In this document: positions 17,854-26,601 of the stretch, piece after piece | Layout: every line of letters begins with the position of its first letter | Position numbering within the stretch: position 1 is the stretch's first letter | Source of the DNA: Nitrospirota bacterium | GTDB taxonomy: Bacteria; Nitrospirota; Thermodesulfovibrionia; Thermodesulfovibrionales; JdFR-88 | Direction: 5' to 3' | Length of the DNA stretch: 57,108 bases | Assembly: GCA_021813765.1 (NCBI GenBank) | Contig: JAKAJM010000007.1 | Coordinates: 1-57,108, forward strand | The notes under the pieces: model-generated | The model's database searches: none | Told to the model about the DNA's origin: nothing | Seen by the model: the letters and a program-made list of their open reading frames with translations, nothing else | Program-made: the position numbers and the translations under genes

Positions 17854-18267
17854 ATGGATTCTTTCGGCATGCTTGAAGTTAGCGCCTCGGCGATGAAGGC
17901 CCAGAAGGAACGGATGGATGCGATAGCCTCCAATATGGCAAACGCCCGGTCCACAAGGTCGGAGGACGGGGGGCCGTACAAGAAAAGGGAGGTCATCTTC
18001 TCTACGATGCCCATTGAATCCGGCGACCAGGAGCTAGACGGGGTGCAGGTTTCCTCCGTGGTCAAGGAGAACGACTTCCAGAAGATCTATGACCCTTCCA
18101 ACCCCGATGCGGACAAGAATGGCTTCGTGAAGATGCCGGACATTAACGTGCTTGAGGAGATGGTCAACATGATGACGGCATACCGGTCTTACGAGGCCCA
18201 GGTATCCACTTTCAACACCTCAAAAGCCATGTTCAGCAAGGCCCTGCAACTGGGAGGTCAGTTCTAA
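17854..18267 (+). CDS. flgC: Flagellar basal-body rod protein FlgC
   Basis: Proximal rod subunit, 137 aa, normal length. It shows the rod signature (RMDAIASNMANARST) and the conserved C-terminus VNMMTAYRSYEAQVSTFNTSK. It sits 15 bases after flgB with an AGAGGAGG ribosome site and is followed without gap by fliE. Confidence 0.95.
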   Translation: MDSFGMLEVSASAMKAQKERMDAIASNMANARSTRSEDGGPYKKREVIFSTMPIESGDQELDGVQVSSVVKENDFQKIYDPSNPDADKNGFVKMPDINVLEEMVNMMTAYRSYEAQVSTFNTSKAMFSKALQLGGQF

Positions 18268-18561
18268 GTGTCCGGCATGGAGATAAACGGAAGCGGCCAG
18301 CTGAATGGTCTGGGCGGGCTTAAAGGTGCAAGTCAAAAAAATGACGCCAAGGGTTTTGACGAGATGATGAACCAGGCCATAAACGAGGTCAGCCAGGTCC
18401 AGCAGAGTGCGGACAAGGCGGCAAACGACCTGGCAAACGGCGGCGACATGACCCAGGCCATTATAGAGATGGAAAAAGCCAATCTGAACTTCCAGCTCAT
18501 GGTAGAGGTCCGGAACAAGATATTGAACGCCTATGAGCAGATAATGGGGATGCAGCTCTGA
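18268..18561 (+). CDS. fliE: Flagellar hook-basal body protein FliE
   Basis: MS-ring/rod junction protein, 97 aa. The C-terminal half has the diagnostic sequence with MEKANLNFQLMVEVRNKILNAY. GTG 18268 directly follows the flgC stop and has GGGAGG (18252-18257) ten bases upstream; ATG 18277 is too far from it. The stop overlaps the fliF ATG. Confidence 0.93.
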   Translation: MSGMEINGSGQLNGLGGLKGASQKNDAKGFDEMMNQAINEVSQVQQSADKAANDLANGGDMTQAIIEMEKANLNFQLMVEVRNKILNAYEQIMGMQL

Positions 18562-20108
18562 TGCCCTCTCTGTCTTCCCTTCAGCCATTGCTGGAGCAGG
18601 TAAAAGCCCTGCCAAGGAAAAAACAGGCCGCACTGGCGGCTGCGGTGGTCCTTGTTATCGCCTCCCTCATATTTTCGGTCTCCTGGATGGAGAGGACAAA
18701 TTACAGCCTGCTTTATTCCAACCTGACCGATGAGGACGCGGGGCTTATCATGCAGAAGCTTGACGCGATGAAGATACCGTACAAGGCAACGGCGCAGGGC
18801 CTGATGGTGCCTTCGGACAAGGTGGCGCTTCTGCGCCTGAAACTAGCGGCCGAGGGGCTGCCCCAGAACGGCGGTGTCGGTTTTGAGATATTCGACAAAA
18901 ACAATTTCTCCACCACCGACTTCGTACAGAAAGTGGATTACAAGAGGGCCCTGCAGGGGGAGCTTGAGCGCACCATAAGGGCGATCTCCGGCATAGAAAT
19001 GTGCAGGGTGCAGCTCACCATCCCTGACAACAGCGATTTCCTCCTTGCAAAGCAGGAAAAACCAAGGGCCTCGGTCCTGCTTAAGCTTTCCCCCGGCACG
19101 AACCTTTCGCAGGGCCAGGTGATGGGAATAGTCCACCTGGTGGCAAGCAGCGTCGAGGGCCTTGATCCCAAGGACATCTCGGTGGTTGACAGCCAGGGAT
19201 ACATACTCAACTCTCCGCAGGACGACAGCGTTGCCCTTTCGGGCAGCCAGCTGGATTACGAGCGCACGGTCGAGAGGCAGCTTGAAAACCGTGTGGCCGG
19301 CATACTTGCGCCTGTGGTCGGGCGTGAAAATGTGAAGGTGAAAGTGGCCGCGGACCTGGATTTCGACAAAATAGACAAGGTGGAGCAGACCTACGATCCG
19401 GACAGCCAGGTGGCAAGGAGCGAGCGCAAGGTGACGGAAATGTCCACCTCCGGAGCGCCCGGCGGCGTCCCCGGGGCGAGCTCCAACCTCCCGGGCAAGC
19501 CCGCCGTGACCGCCTTCGTCTCCCGGGGCAACACCCAAAAGACGGACGATACCGTAAACTATGAGATAAACGAGGTCACAAGCCACATAGAAAATGCAAC
19601 GGGCATCGTCCGGCGGCTGTCCGTCGTGGCCCTCGTGGACGGCACGTATAAGACCGTAAACGGAAAGAAGCAGTACATGCCGCGCTCAGCGGCGGACATA
19701 AAGCAGTTTGAAAGCATGGTCAAAAAAGCGATCGGCTATGAGGCGGGCAGAGGGGACCAGGTGCAGGTTGTGAATATGCCCTTTGAGGCCTCGTACGAGG
19801 AAGGGCCTTCCACGCCAAAAAAACCTGCCATACTGCCGCAGGTCTACTCCGCCTCAAGCCATCTGGCCCCACTGGTCCTGATCCTGCTGGTCTTTTTCTT
19901 CGTGGTCAGGCCGCTCATGAAGATGATACTGGCCAAGGACGAGAAAACGGAGCCGCAGCTGCCGCTTGAGGCACCTGAAATGCTTGAGCAGCCGGAGGAG
20001 AAACCGCAATTGGAGCTGACCGGAGGCGAGACCAAGGTCATAACATGGGCCAGGGAACATCCCGATGACGCGGCGTTCCTGATCAAGAGCTGGCTGGAGG
20101 AAAAGTAG
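18561..20108 (+). CDS. fliF: Flagellar M-ring protein FliF
   Basis: MS-ring protein of 515 aa in the inner membrane. It has a hydrophobic segment near residues 20-42, two YscJ/FliF ring-building domains between about 45 and 370, a Gly/Ser-rich stretch around 295-320, a second membrane segment near 430-450 and an acidic C-terminal tail that binds FliG. The C-terminus (EHPDDAAFLIKSWL) is typical. It overlaps fliE by one base and is followed three bases later by fliG. Confidence 0.96.
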   Translation: MPSLSSLQPLLEQVKALPRKKQAALAAAVVLVIASLIFSVSWMERTNYSLLYSNLTDEDAGLIMQKLDAMKIPYKATAQGLMVPSDKVALLRLKLAAEGLPQNGGVGFEIFDKNNFSTTDFVQKVDYKRALQGELERTIRAISGIEMCRVQLTIPDNSDFLLAKQEKPRASVLLKLSPGTNLSQGQVMGIVHLVASSVEGLDPKDISVVDSQGYILNSPQDDSVALSGSQLDYERTVERQLENRVAGILAPVVGRENVKVKVAADLDFDKIDKVEQTYDPDSQVARSERKVTEMSTSGAPGGVPGASSNLPGKPAVTAFVSRGNTQKTDDTVNYEINEVTSHIENATGIVRRLSVVALVDGTYKTVNGKKQYMPRSAADIKQFESMVKKAIGYEAGRGDQVQVVNMPFEASYEEGPSTPKKPAILPQVYSASSHLAPLVLILLVFFFVVRPLMKMILAKDEKTEPQLPLEAPEMLEQPEEKPQLELTGGETKVITWAREHPDDAAFLIKSWLEEK

Positions 20109-20111
20109 GAG

Positions 20112-21095
20112 ATGGCGCTTACCGGATATGAAAAAGCTGCAGTTTTTCTGGCTTCCATAGGAGAGGAGGCCGCCTCGAAGGTGCTTCAGGTGCTCGACAT
20201 GAAGTATGTCGAGAACATAACCAAAAAGATGGCGAGGCTCAATTCCATAAGGCGCTCCACCATCGACAGCGTGATCGAAGAGATAACCGACCTGATAACC
20301 AACGGCGACATTATAGTGAGCGGGGACGCCTTCATAAAGCGCGTCCTAGTGAAGAGCTTCGGTGAGGTCAGCGCGGAAAGGGTCATGGAGCTTGCCACGA
20401 AAAAAAGCGCGCTTGACTCCCTCAAGTGGGTCGATGCCAAGACGATATCGAATTTCCTGGTGACCGAGCACCCGCAGACCATCGCGCTTATAATAAGCCT
20501 GCTGGAGCCTGCAAAGGCCGCAGAGGTGTTCGCGCTTTTGCCCGAGGGGCTCAGGCCGGAGGTGTCTTTCAGGATAGCCACGACGGAGCGCATCCCGGAG
20601 AGCGTGATAGATGAGCTTAACGTGCTCCTGAAGGGGCACATAGATGTGGGCGGAGGCCCGGGGAAGAAGATAGAGGGCCCCAAAACGCTGGCCGAGATAC
20701 TGAACCACTGCGACCGGGCAACCGAATCGAAGGTGCTCGATTCGGTGGAAGAGAAGAGCCCTTCCATAGCGGACGCCGTAAGGCAGCTCATGTTCGTGTT
20801 CGACGACCTTGCCGGGCTTGACGACAGGAGCATCCAGACCCTCCTTAAGGACATCTCGTCGGAAGACCTTGGGCTTGCCCTGAAGACTGCTTCGCAGGCG
20901 CTCAAGGACAAGATATTCAAAAACATGTCCCAGAGGGCGTCCGAACTGCTGAAAGAGGACATGCAGACCAGGGGGCCGGCCAGGGTCTCCGATGTGGAAA
21001 AGGCGCAGCTTTCGATAGTGAAGGTCGCCAGGAAGCTGGAGTCCGAGGGAAAGATAATACTTGCCGGGAAGGGGGACGAAGAACTTGTGGTCTGA
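20112..21095 (+). CDS. fliG: Flagellar motor switch protein FliG
   Basis: Rotor protein, 327 aa, linking the MS ring to FliM/FliN and contacting the stator. The middle-domain EHPQT motif is present (TEHPQTIALIISLL), and the C-terminal torque helix carries the usual charged residues (DLAGLDDRSIQTLLKDI). Length and order are normal. It overlaps the following fliH frame. Confidence 0.96.
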   Translation: MALTGYEKAAVFLASIGEEAASKVLQVLDMKYVENITKKMARLNSIRRSTIDSVIEEITDLITNGDIIVSGDAFIKRVLVKSFGEVSAERVMELATKKSALDSLKWVDAKTISNFLVTEHPQTIALIISLLEPAKAAEVFALLPEGLRPEVSFRIATTERIPESVIDELNVLLKGHIDVGGGPGKKIEGPKTLAEILNHCDRATESKVLDSVEEKSPSIADAVRQLMFVFDDLAGLDDRSIQTLLKDISSEDLGLALKTASQALKDKIFKNMSQRASELLKEDMQTRGPARVSDVEKAQLSIVKVARKLESEGKIILAGKGDEELVV

Positions 21096-21783
21096 CGGAT
21101 TTTCCGGTGCGGATGGGGCCGGGGTGCTTTCTTCCGGCGTCAGGCAATTTGAGATGCCGGTGTTTGATGTCGAGATTCCCGTTTTTTCCGGGCATCAGTC
21201 CGTTCAGCCCGAAGAGCCCGCTCAGGAAGGGCCGGAAGAGGACAGGATGGTGGAGATATCCGGCCGGATCGAGGCGCTCGAGAGGGAAGCGTTTGAAAAG
21301 GGGTACAAGACGGGCGAGGAGGCGGGATACGCCATGGGCGAGCAGAAGGCCCAGGTCCTGCTGGAAAGGCTGCAGACGATAATAGAGGAGCTCACCGCTC
21401 TGAAGGACAGGACCATAAGGGAGATGGAGCCCCAGTTCGTGGAACTGGCGATGAGCGCGGCACGGCAGATAGTTGTCGAGGAGCTCACGTTGAACCAGGA
21501 AGCGCTAACGCGTATCACCAGGGAGGCGCTATCAAAGATGCAGCCTCAGCAGAGGGTGACCATAAGGACAAGCCCGTTTGTCTGCGATATCGTCTCCAAA
21601 TACAAACCGGAGATGCTTCAAGGCGGCACAGGGGAGATATTCTTCGAGGCGGACCCTCACGCGCCCCGTTTCGGCTCGGTCATTGCCGGGCCGGTGCAGG
21701 AGATAGAGACGGGCATTGACGAGCAGCTTAAGAACATGATCAAACAGATGTCCGAAAGGCTTGGCCAGGCCGGGAAAAGATGA
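21085..21783 (+). CDS. fliH: Flagellar assembly protein FliH
   Basis: Stator-like regulator of the export ATPase FliI. It contains the central coiled coil with small-residue repeats (GYKTGEEAGYAMGEQ) and a C-terminal FliH/V-ATPase-E-like domain. The start is not certain: TTG 21085 has GGGGG nine bases upstream, whereas TTG 21061 would overlap fliG by 35 bases. Gene order between fliG and fliI confirms the call. The N-terminal 60 residues are poorly conserved, as usual. Confidence 0.88.
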   Translation: MWSDGFSGADGAGVLSSGVRQFEMPVFDVEIPVFSGHQSVQPEEPAQEGPEEDRMVEISGRIEALEREAFEKGYKTGEEAGYAMGEQKAQVLLERLQTIIEELTALKDRTIREMEPQFVELAMSAARQIVVEELTLNQEALTRITREALSKMQPQQRVTIRTSPFVCDIVSKYKPEMLQGGTGEIFFEADPHAPRFGSVIAGPVQEIETGIDEQLKNMIKQMSERLGQAGKR

Positions 21784-21826
21784 TAAGCGGGAAACCAAAG
21801 ATGATGGCCGAAGCGGGCAGTCCCGG

Positions 21827-23167
21827 ATGGCGCTGAGTCTTGCGCCTTACATAAAGGCGGTCAGGGAAACGGATCCTCTGCAGGTCTACGGAAAGGTCTC
21901 GGAAATCACGGGGATCATCATCAAGGCCACCGGCATTGAGACAAGCATCGGCGAGTCCTGTCTGATCCATGCCGGAAGCGGCGAAGTGGACGCCGAAGTG
22001 GTGGGCTTCAGGGATGGGCAGGTTTTGCTTATGGCCACGGGCGAGCTCTCCGGTATAAAGCCCGGAAGCCGCGTGCAGCTCATGGGCAAGAACGTTTCCG
22101 TGAAGGCAGGCCCTATGCTTACAGGCCGGGTCATAAACGACAGGTGCCTGCCGATGGACGGGAAGGGCCCGGTGGGCGGAGTCGATTTCCCGCTCATTGC
22201 GCCAACCCCGAACCCGCTTGGAAGGAGGCGGATACAGGAGCCCATGGACCTGGGTGTGAGGGCCATAAACGGGCTTCTGACAGTGGGCAAAGGCCAGCGC
22301 ATCGGCATTATGGCCGGCTCCGGGGTGGGCAAGAGCGTGCTTCTTGGTATGATAGCCAGGTATACGGAGGCCACGGTAAACGTGATCGCCCTGATCGGGG
22401 AGCGCGGAAGAGAGGTCCGCGAGTTCATCGAGAAGGACCTTGGGGAAGAGGGCATAAAAAAATCTGTTGTGGTCGTCTCCACGGCTGAAAATCCGCCGCT
22501 TGCCAAGGTCAGGGCGGCTCTGGCCGCAACCGCCGTAGCGGAATATTTCAGGGACTGTGGTGAAAACGTTCTGCTCCTGATGGATTCACTTACGCGCGTT
22601 GCCCAGGCACAGAGAGAGATAGGCCTGGCCATAGGGGAGCCGCCCACCACGAAGGGCTACACCCCGTCCGTCTTTGCGCTTCTTCCCAAGATACTTGAGC
22701 GCGCTGGCACCACCGAAGGGCAGGGCAGCATTACAGGCATATATACGGTGCTTGCGGAAGGGGACGATATGCAGGACCCGGTCACCGACGCCGCAAGGTC
22801 CATCCTTGATGGTCATATAGTCCTCTCCAGAAGCCTGGCCATGGAAAACCATTATCCCTCCATTGACGTGATGCAGAGCATAAGCAGGCTGATGAACGAC
22901 ATCGTGGATGAAAAGCACAGGCAGTACGCATCAAGGTTTATGGAGACCATGGCAACATACAAGAAAATGGAGGACATGATAAACCTTGGCGCCTACAAGG
23001 CGGGGTCCAATCCAAAGGTGGACTATGCCGTGGGCATAATAGACAGGCTCAGGGAGTACCTTAGGCAGGATATGCTTGAGAGGCGGGACATGGCAGACAG
23101 CATACAGGGGCTTTATTATATTTTCGGTGAAAACGGACTGACGGAAAAGAAAAAAGAAAAAGAATAA
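21827..23167 (+). CDS. fliI: Flagellum-specific ATP synthase FliI
   Basis: Export ATPase that unfolds substrates for the flagellar type III system. Walker A is AGSGVGKS and Walker B is VLLLMDSLTR; the GERGREV segment is also present. The ATG at 21827 gives an N-terminus like other FliI proteins. The open frame runs up to a TTG at 21761, inside fliH, which would add 22 hydrophilic residues. The 446 aa length is normal. The C-terminal end is unusually Lys/Glu-rich. Confidence 0.94.
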   Translation: MALSLAPYIKAVRETDPLQVYGKVSEITGIIIKATGIETSIGESCLIHAGSGEVDAEVVGFRDGQVLLMATGELSGIKPGSRVQLMGKNVSVKAGPMLTGRVINDRCLPMDGKGPVGGVDFPLIAPTPNPLGRRRIQEPMDLGVRAINGLLTVGKGQRIGIMAGSGVGKSVLLGMIARYTEATVNVIALIGERGREVREFIEKDLGEEGIKKSVVVVSTAENPPLAKVRAALAATAVAEYFRDCGENVLLLMDSLTRVAQAQREIGLAIGEPPTTKGYTPSVFALLPKILERAGTTEGQGSITGIYTVLAEGDDMQDPVTDAARSILDGHIVLSRSLAMENHYPSIDVMQSISRLMNDIVDEKHRQYASRFMETMATYKKMEDMINLGAYKAGSNPKVDYAVGIIDRLREYLRQDMLERRDMADSIQGLYYIFGENGLTEKKKEKE

Positions 23168-23176
23168 GAAAAAAAT

Positions 23177-23617
23177 ATGACAAGCAAAAATATTTCAAGG
23201 ATAGTCGAGTGGAAGGCCCTGGTGAAGGAACAGGCATCGGCGGAGATGATGAAGACGAGGGAAAAGCTCATCCTGGAGACTTCCAGGCTTGAGGAAATCA
23301 GGCTGAAACTGGTTGAGAATATGGAAACGATGGACCATATCCAGTCCCTTGAAAGCATGGATGCCGGCAAGCTCGAGCTTCTGAGCAATTACATGATATA
23401 CCTGGATAAGCGCATGAAGGAGCAGGAGAAGAAGATAGAGGAGATACAGAAGGAAGTCGACCTGAAACAAAGCGAGCTGAGGAAGGCTTACAGGGAAGAG
23501 CGCGTGTTTGAAATCCTGCGCTCCAGGATCGCCGGGGAGGAGTCGAAGCAAAGGCAGGCCGCCGAGCAGAAGGAGACCGATTTCAGCGCCATCAAGACAA
23601 GGAAAACAGATCTATGA
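23177..23617 (+). CDS. fliJ: Flagellar export chaperone FliJ
   Basis: A 146-aa, almost wholly coiled-coil and highly charged protein, matching FliJ in length and position right after fliI. FliJ acts like the gamma subunit of rotary ATPases, stimulating FliI and engaging FlhA. The primary sequence is weakly conserved, so the call rests on shape and context. The stop overlaps the start of the next gene (ATGA). Confidence 0.85.
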   Translation: MTSKNISRIVEWKALVKEQASAEMMKTREKLILETSRLEEIRLKLVENMETMDHIQSLESMDAGKLELLSNYMIYLDKRMKEQEKKIEEIQKEVDLKQSELRKAYREERVFEILRSRIAGEESKQRQAAEQKETDFSAIKTRKTDL

Positions 23618-24105
23618 AAAGGTCATTCGCGGTCATCGCCTTCTTTATAATTTTTTCTTTTTCATCCCCTTTTATCCTTTTTTGCGGCGCCTCCCAGCAA
23701 AAGCAAAAATATGTGATAACGATACCGTCCTCCGGCACGAAGTCCCTTGAGGACAGGCAGGAGGCGCTCAAGGTGCAAAGCGGCAGGCTTGAAGCGCTTA
23801 AAAAGGACGTTGATGCCCGCATAGCCAAATATCAGGCGCTGCTTGTCCAGGTGCAGGCGGCCATCAAGGAGCTTAATTCACTTTCGGGCCGGGCCGTGGC
23901 AAAGCTTGTGAAGGTCTATGAGACCATGCCGCCTGAAAACACGGCCCAGACACTCTCCGGTCTGGATAAGGACGCGGCTGTGAGGATAGTGCTCATGATG
24001 AACCCGAGAAAGGCCGCTGCTGTCATGGCCGCCATGTCTCCCAAGGAGTCGGCTGCCATATCAAGGAGAATACTTTCACTAGGGAAAAAAATTCCCAGCA
24101 GGTAA
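23614..24105 (+). CDS. MotE-like flagellar protein (MgtE-N domain)
   Basis: A 163-aa protein with an N-terminal hydrophobic segment (about 5-26, signal or anchor), a coiled coil (about 45-90) and a C-terminal MgtE-N-like domain containing MPPENTAQTLSGLDKDAAV and MNPRKAAAVMAAMSP. Proteins of this build between fliJ and fliK are widespread, and MotE in Sinorhizobium is a periplasmic motility chaperone. The exact role here is inferred. A strong terminator follows. Confidence 0.82.
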   Translation: MKRSFAVIAFFIIFSFSSPFILFCGASQQKQKYVITIPSSGTKSLEDRQEALKVQSGRLEALKKDVDARIAKYQALLVQVQAAIKELNSLSGRAVAKLVKVYETMPPENTAQTLSGLDKDAAVRIVLMMNPRKAAAVMAAMSPKESAAISRRILSLGKKIPSR

Positions 24106-24148
24106 ATCTTTCATCCCTCCTTAACATACAAAGCTTCAGGTATTTTGA

Positions 24149-24176
24149 AGCCGGATCCTTAAAATCCGGCTTTTTT
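24149..24176 (+). terminator. Rho-independent terminator after the flgB-to-MotE operon
   Basis: AGCCGGAT (24149-24156) and ATCCGGCT (24164-24171) form an 8-bp stem with a 7-base loop, followed by a T run. It separates the operon from the fliK promoter. Confidence 0.85.
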
Positions 24177-24223
24177 CTTTTAAATTCAGGTATTGAAACG
24201 TTTTTTAAAGATCGTGTCATGCC

Positions 24224-24239
24224 TGGCACGTTTGTTGAA
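24224..24239 (+). promoter_or_regulatory. Sigma-54 promoter of fliK-flgD-flgE
   Basis: TGGCACGTTTGTTGAA fits TGGCAC-N5-TTGNW with GA at 24237-24238. The predicted transcript start (about 24250) is the base before the fliK ATG at 24251. Confidence 0.8.
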
Positions 24240-24250
24240 TAGATGTCTGC

Positions 24251-26080
24251 ATGAAACCTACAGGCATGATGCTTGACATGGACAGGGCAAAGGCCGTTCA
24301 GACTTCCTCCTGGCAGACGGGAGGCGGCCAGTCTTCAGGAGCAAGTGTTTCCTTTCCCGATGTCCTAAGGGAGGCCCATGGGCCGCAAAGCGCCCAGGAC
24401 AGCGGCGCATGCCGGGCGGAGCAGGCTCCGGATCAGGGAAAGACAAAAACCGGCCAGACCGGAGCGGCCAAAAATGGCGGACCAGAAAAGGGATCAGCCG
24501 ATGGGGCAAAAAAAATCAAAACCGGCACCGTCGCGCAGGCAAAAACGGAGCAGTCCCTATTGACTGAAGCACAGGAAAATAAAAAATTTTCAGTTCCAGG
24601 CATGCTTGCGGACTTTGCCACCGCGGAAAAAGAAAAAGCGGAAGCTGGTTTCTCCGGCCTTACGGCTGGCTCCGGAGGCAAAGCGCAGAACGCGGGCCGG
24701 GCATCTTCTAAGAATACCGCCTCCAAAGACAGCAACGGCACTGGCATCGCCGGAATTATAGGAAGCGCGGTCGCGCAGGGCTTTTTTTTGCATTTAAAGG
24801 GCCAGCAGAAAAAGAAAGCGGCACCTGCTGGAACTGGCACAGAGGATGTCTCCTCTGACGCTGTACTCTCCTCGGCCGCTGCAAAAGCGGGCCCGGGTAC
24901 CAATTCCGGACAGGACAAAAAAACAAAGGAGATGTCTGCCGCTACTTCTTTGCCGCTGGCGGACGCGTCAAATGGAGCCGGTAGCGTAATTTTTGCATCC
25001 GCTACGCCTCCTTCAAACGGCGGTGTGCCGGCCGGGGATCAAAAAGACAGGAAAAATGCCGGGCCCACGGGTGGTCAGCTTCAGGCAGCTCCAAAAAGCG
25101 TTTTTCCTTTTTCAACGCCCGCTAGTGAGGCAAATCCGGCAAAAGCGGACGGCCAGGACCGGGGGATTGGAGGGACAAATAAAACAGGTGCGGCGCCTGA
25201 GAAATTTCCCGGCCGGGCCCCGGCCGATGCGGAAAAAAACAGGGATCCCGGGGTTCAGGCAGCAGATATTCTGCGCATGAAAGACCTGGAAGCGCAGGGC
25301 AAAGAGGGCGGCATTAAACAACAGGAAGACAAGGGGCAAAATGGCTTGATGGGCCCCACCGCAAAAGAGACCGCAAAACAGGACAGTGCAGACAACTCAG
25401 GCGGTCAGGATAATTCAAGGCCATCATCACAGGCTGCCGGCTTGCCGCTTGCGGGCCAGGGATCATCCAGCAACGCAGTACAGGGCAGATTTGTGGTGCC
25501 GCACGCAGCCGGGGATGCAAAGGATATGCAAACCGCTATTAAAGACGGGGTAAAGGACAGCGGACCGGCAGCGGCCGCCCAGGGCCTTCAACCCACAGAC
25601 AAAGGCAACTCCCTTATCCCTGGAAGCGGTAATTCCACAAACACGAATTCGGGGTCCGTTACGGTCCGTGAACAGGCAGGGACTGCAAAGGCCGCACCGA
25701 TGCACTCTGAGCCCTTTGTTGTAACGAAGCAGGCGGACAATTCAATTGAGGTAAGGATCGAGCCCGAAGGCCTGGGCAAGATGGATATAAAGCTTTATAT
25801 GGATAAAGGGCACCTGAACGCGCACATCAACGCTTCGGAATCCGTCGGCAAGGAAGTCATCGAGGGGCATCTTGGGGATATCGCAAGCAAGCTGGCCGGA
25901 GAAGGAATCAACGTCGGCAGTTTCTCCGTTTCGCTGCGGAACCGGAATAATGGCGGACGGCAGGAGTTTTTTTCGGAAGGCAAAGGCAAATCCGGAGGTG
26001 AAGCAAAGGCCGTGCAGATGGAGCAGGCAGGCCAAAAGCCGGCAGCGGCGGGCGGCGGCCTCTTGAGCCTTTTTGCCTGA
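24251..26080 (+). CDS. fliK: Flagellar hook-length control protein FliK
   Basis: A 609-aa secreted ruler protein. The first 480 residues are low-complexity, rich in Gly, Ala, Lys, Ser and Gln, as in many FliK proteins. The C-terminal domain (about 490-570) holds the conserved hook-length core (RIEPEGLGKMDIKLYM and LAGEGINVGSFSVSL). ATG 24251 has no ribosome site and lies one base after the predicted sigma-54 start; ATGs at 24266, 24269 and 24278 are alternatives. It lies upstream of flgD and flgE, the usual arrangement. Confidence 0.92.
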   Translation: MKPTGMMLDMDRAKAVQTSSWQTGGGQSSGASVSFPDVLREAHGPQSAQDSGACRAEQAPDQGKTKTGQTGAAKNGGPEKGSADGAKKIKTGTVAQAKTEQSLLTEAQENKKFSVPGMLADFATAEKEKAEAGFSGLTAGSGGKAQNAGRASSKNTASKDSNGTGIAGIIGSAVAQGFFLHLKGQQKKKAAPAGTGTEDVSSDAVLSSAAAKAGPGTNSGQDKKTKEMSAATSLPLADASNGAGSVIFASATPPSNGGVPAGDQKDRKNAGPTGGQLQAAPKSVFPFSTPASEANPAKADGQDRGIGGTNKTGAAPEKFPGRAPADAEKNRDPGVQAADILRMKDLEAQGKEGGIKQQEDKGQNGLMGPTAKETAKQDSADNSGGQDNSRPSSQAAGLPLAGQGSSSNAVQGRFVVPHAAGDAKDMQTAIKDGVKDSGPAAAAQGLQPTDKGNSLIPGSGNSTNTNSGSVTVREQAGTAKAAPMHSEPFVVTKQADNSIEVRIEPEGLGKMDIKLYMDKGHLNAHINASESVGKEVIEGHLGDIASKLAGEGINVGSFSVSLRNRNNGGRQEFFSEGKGKSGGEAKAVQMEQAGQKPAAAGGGLLSLFA

Positions 26081-26178
26081 GGATCAACTGGCGAAGATGA
26101 TAGAAATAAATAGAAAAAAAGATCAAAATCCCGTGAATTTGACGCCTAAAAGAGCAAAAAAGGAGGTTTTTTAAAAAG

Positions 26179-26586
26179 ATGAGCACAACAGTCCAACCTA
26201 CAGGCGTAGTCCCGGCCGGCCAGACAGGGTCGTCCGGCGGCAGCACGATGCCCAGCGCAAGCGCTCTTCAGAACGAGTTCCTGCAGCTGCTCACCACCCA
26301 GCTTCAGTACCAGGACCCTCTGCAGCCGGTCGACGGCACCCAGTTTACCTCCCAGTTGGCCCAGTTCAGCCAGCTTGAGCAGCTGAGCAATCTGAACACC
26401 TCCATGGGTAGCCTCTCAAACAATGTGATGGCCAGCAACATGATAGGCAAATATGTCACCACTTCAAGCGGCGATACGGCCCGGGTCACGGGCGTGTCAT
26501 TCCAGAACAACCAGACCAGCCTTGTGCTGTCTGACAACACGACTGTTTCCATGAGCGATATCACGGAAATCAAAAACACCCAATAG
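26179..26586 (+). CDS. flgD: Flagellar hook capping protein FlgD (short form)
   Basis: The N-terminal FlgD signature is complete (NEFLQLLTTQLQYQDPLQPVDGTQF and LAQFSQLEQL). At 135 aa it is much shorter than the E. coli protein and ends in a Tudor-like strand region (GDTARVTGVSF), lacking the Ig-like FlgD domain. Such short FlgDs occur in several phyla. It caps the hook during assembly. ATG 26179 has AAGGAGG upstream. Confidence 0.92.
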   Translation: MSTTVQPTGVVPAGQTGSSGGSTMPSASALQNEFLQLLTTQLQYQDPLQPVDGTQFTSQLAQFSQLEQLSNLNTSMGSLSNNVMASNMIGKYVTTSSGDTARVTGVSFQNNQTSLVLSDNTTVSMSDITEIKNTQ

Positions 26587-26601
26587 AGGAGGGGAATAGA
26601 G

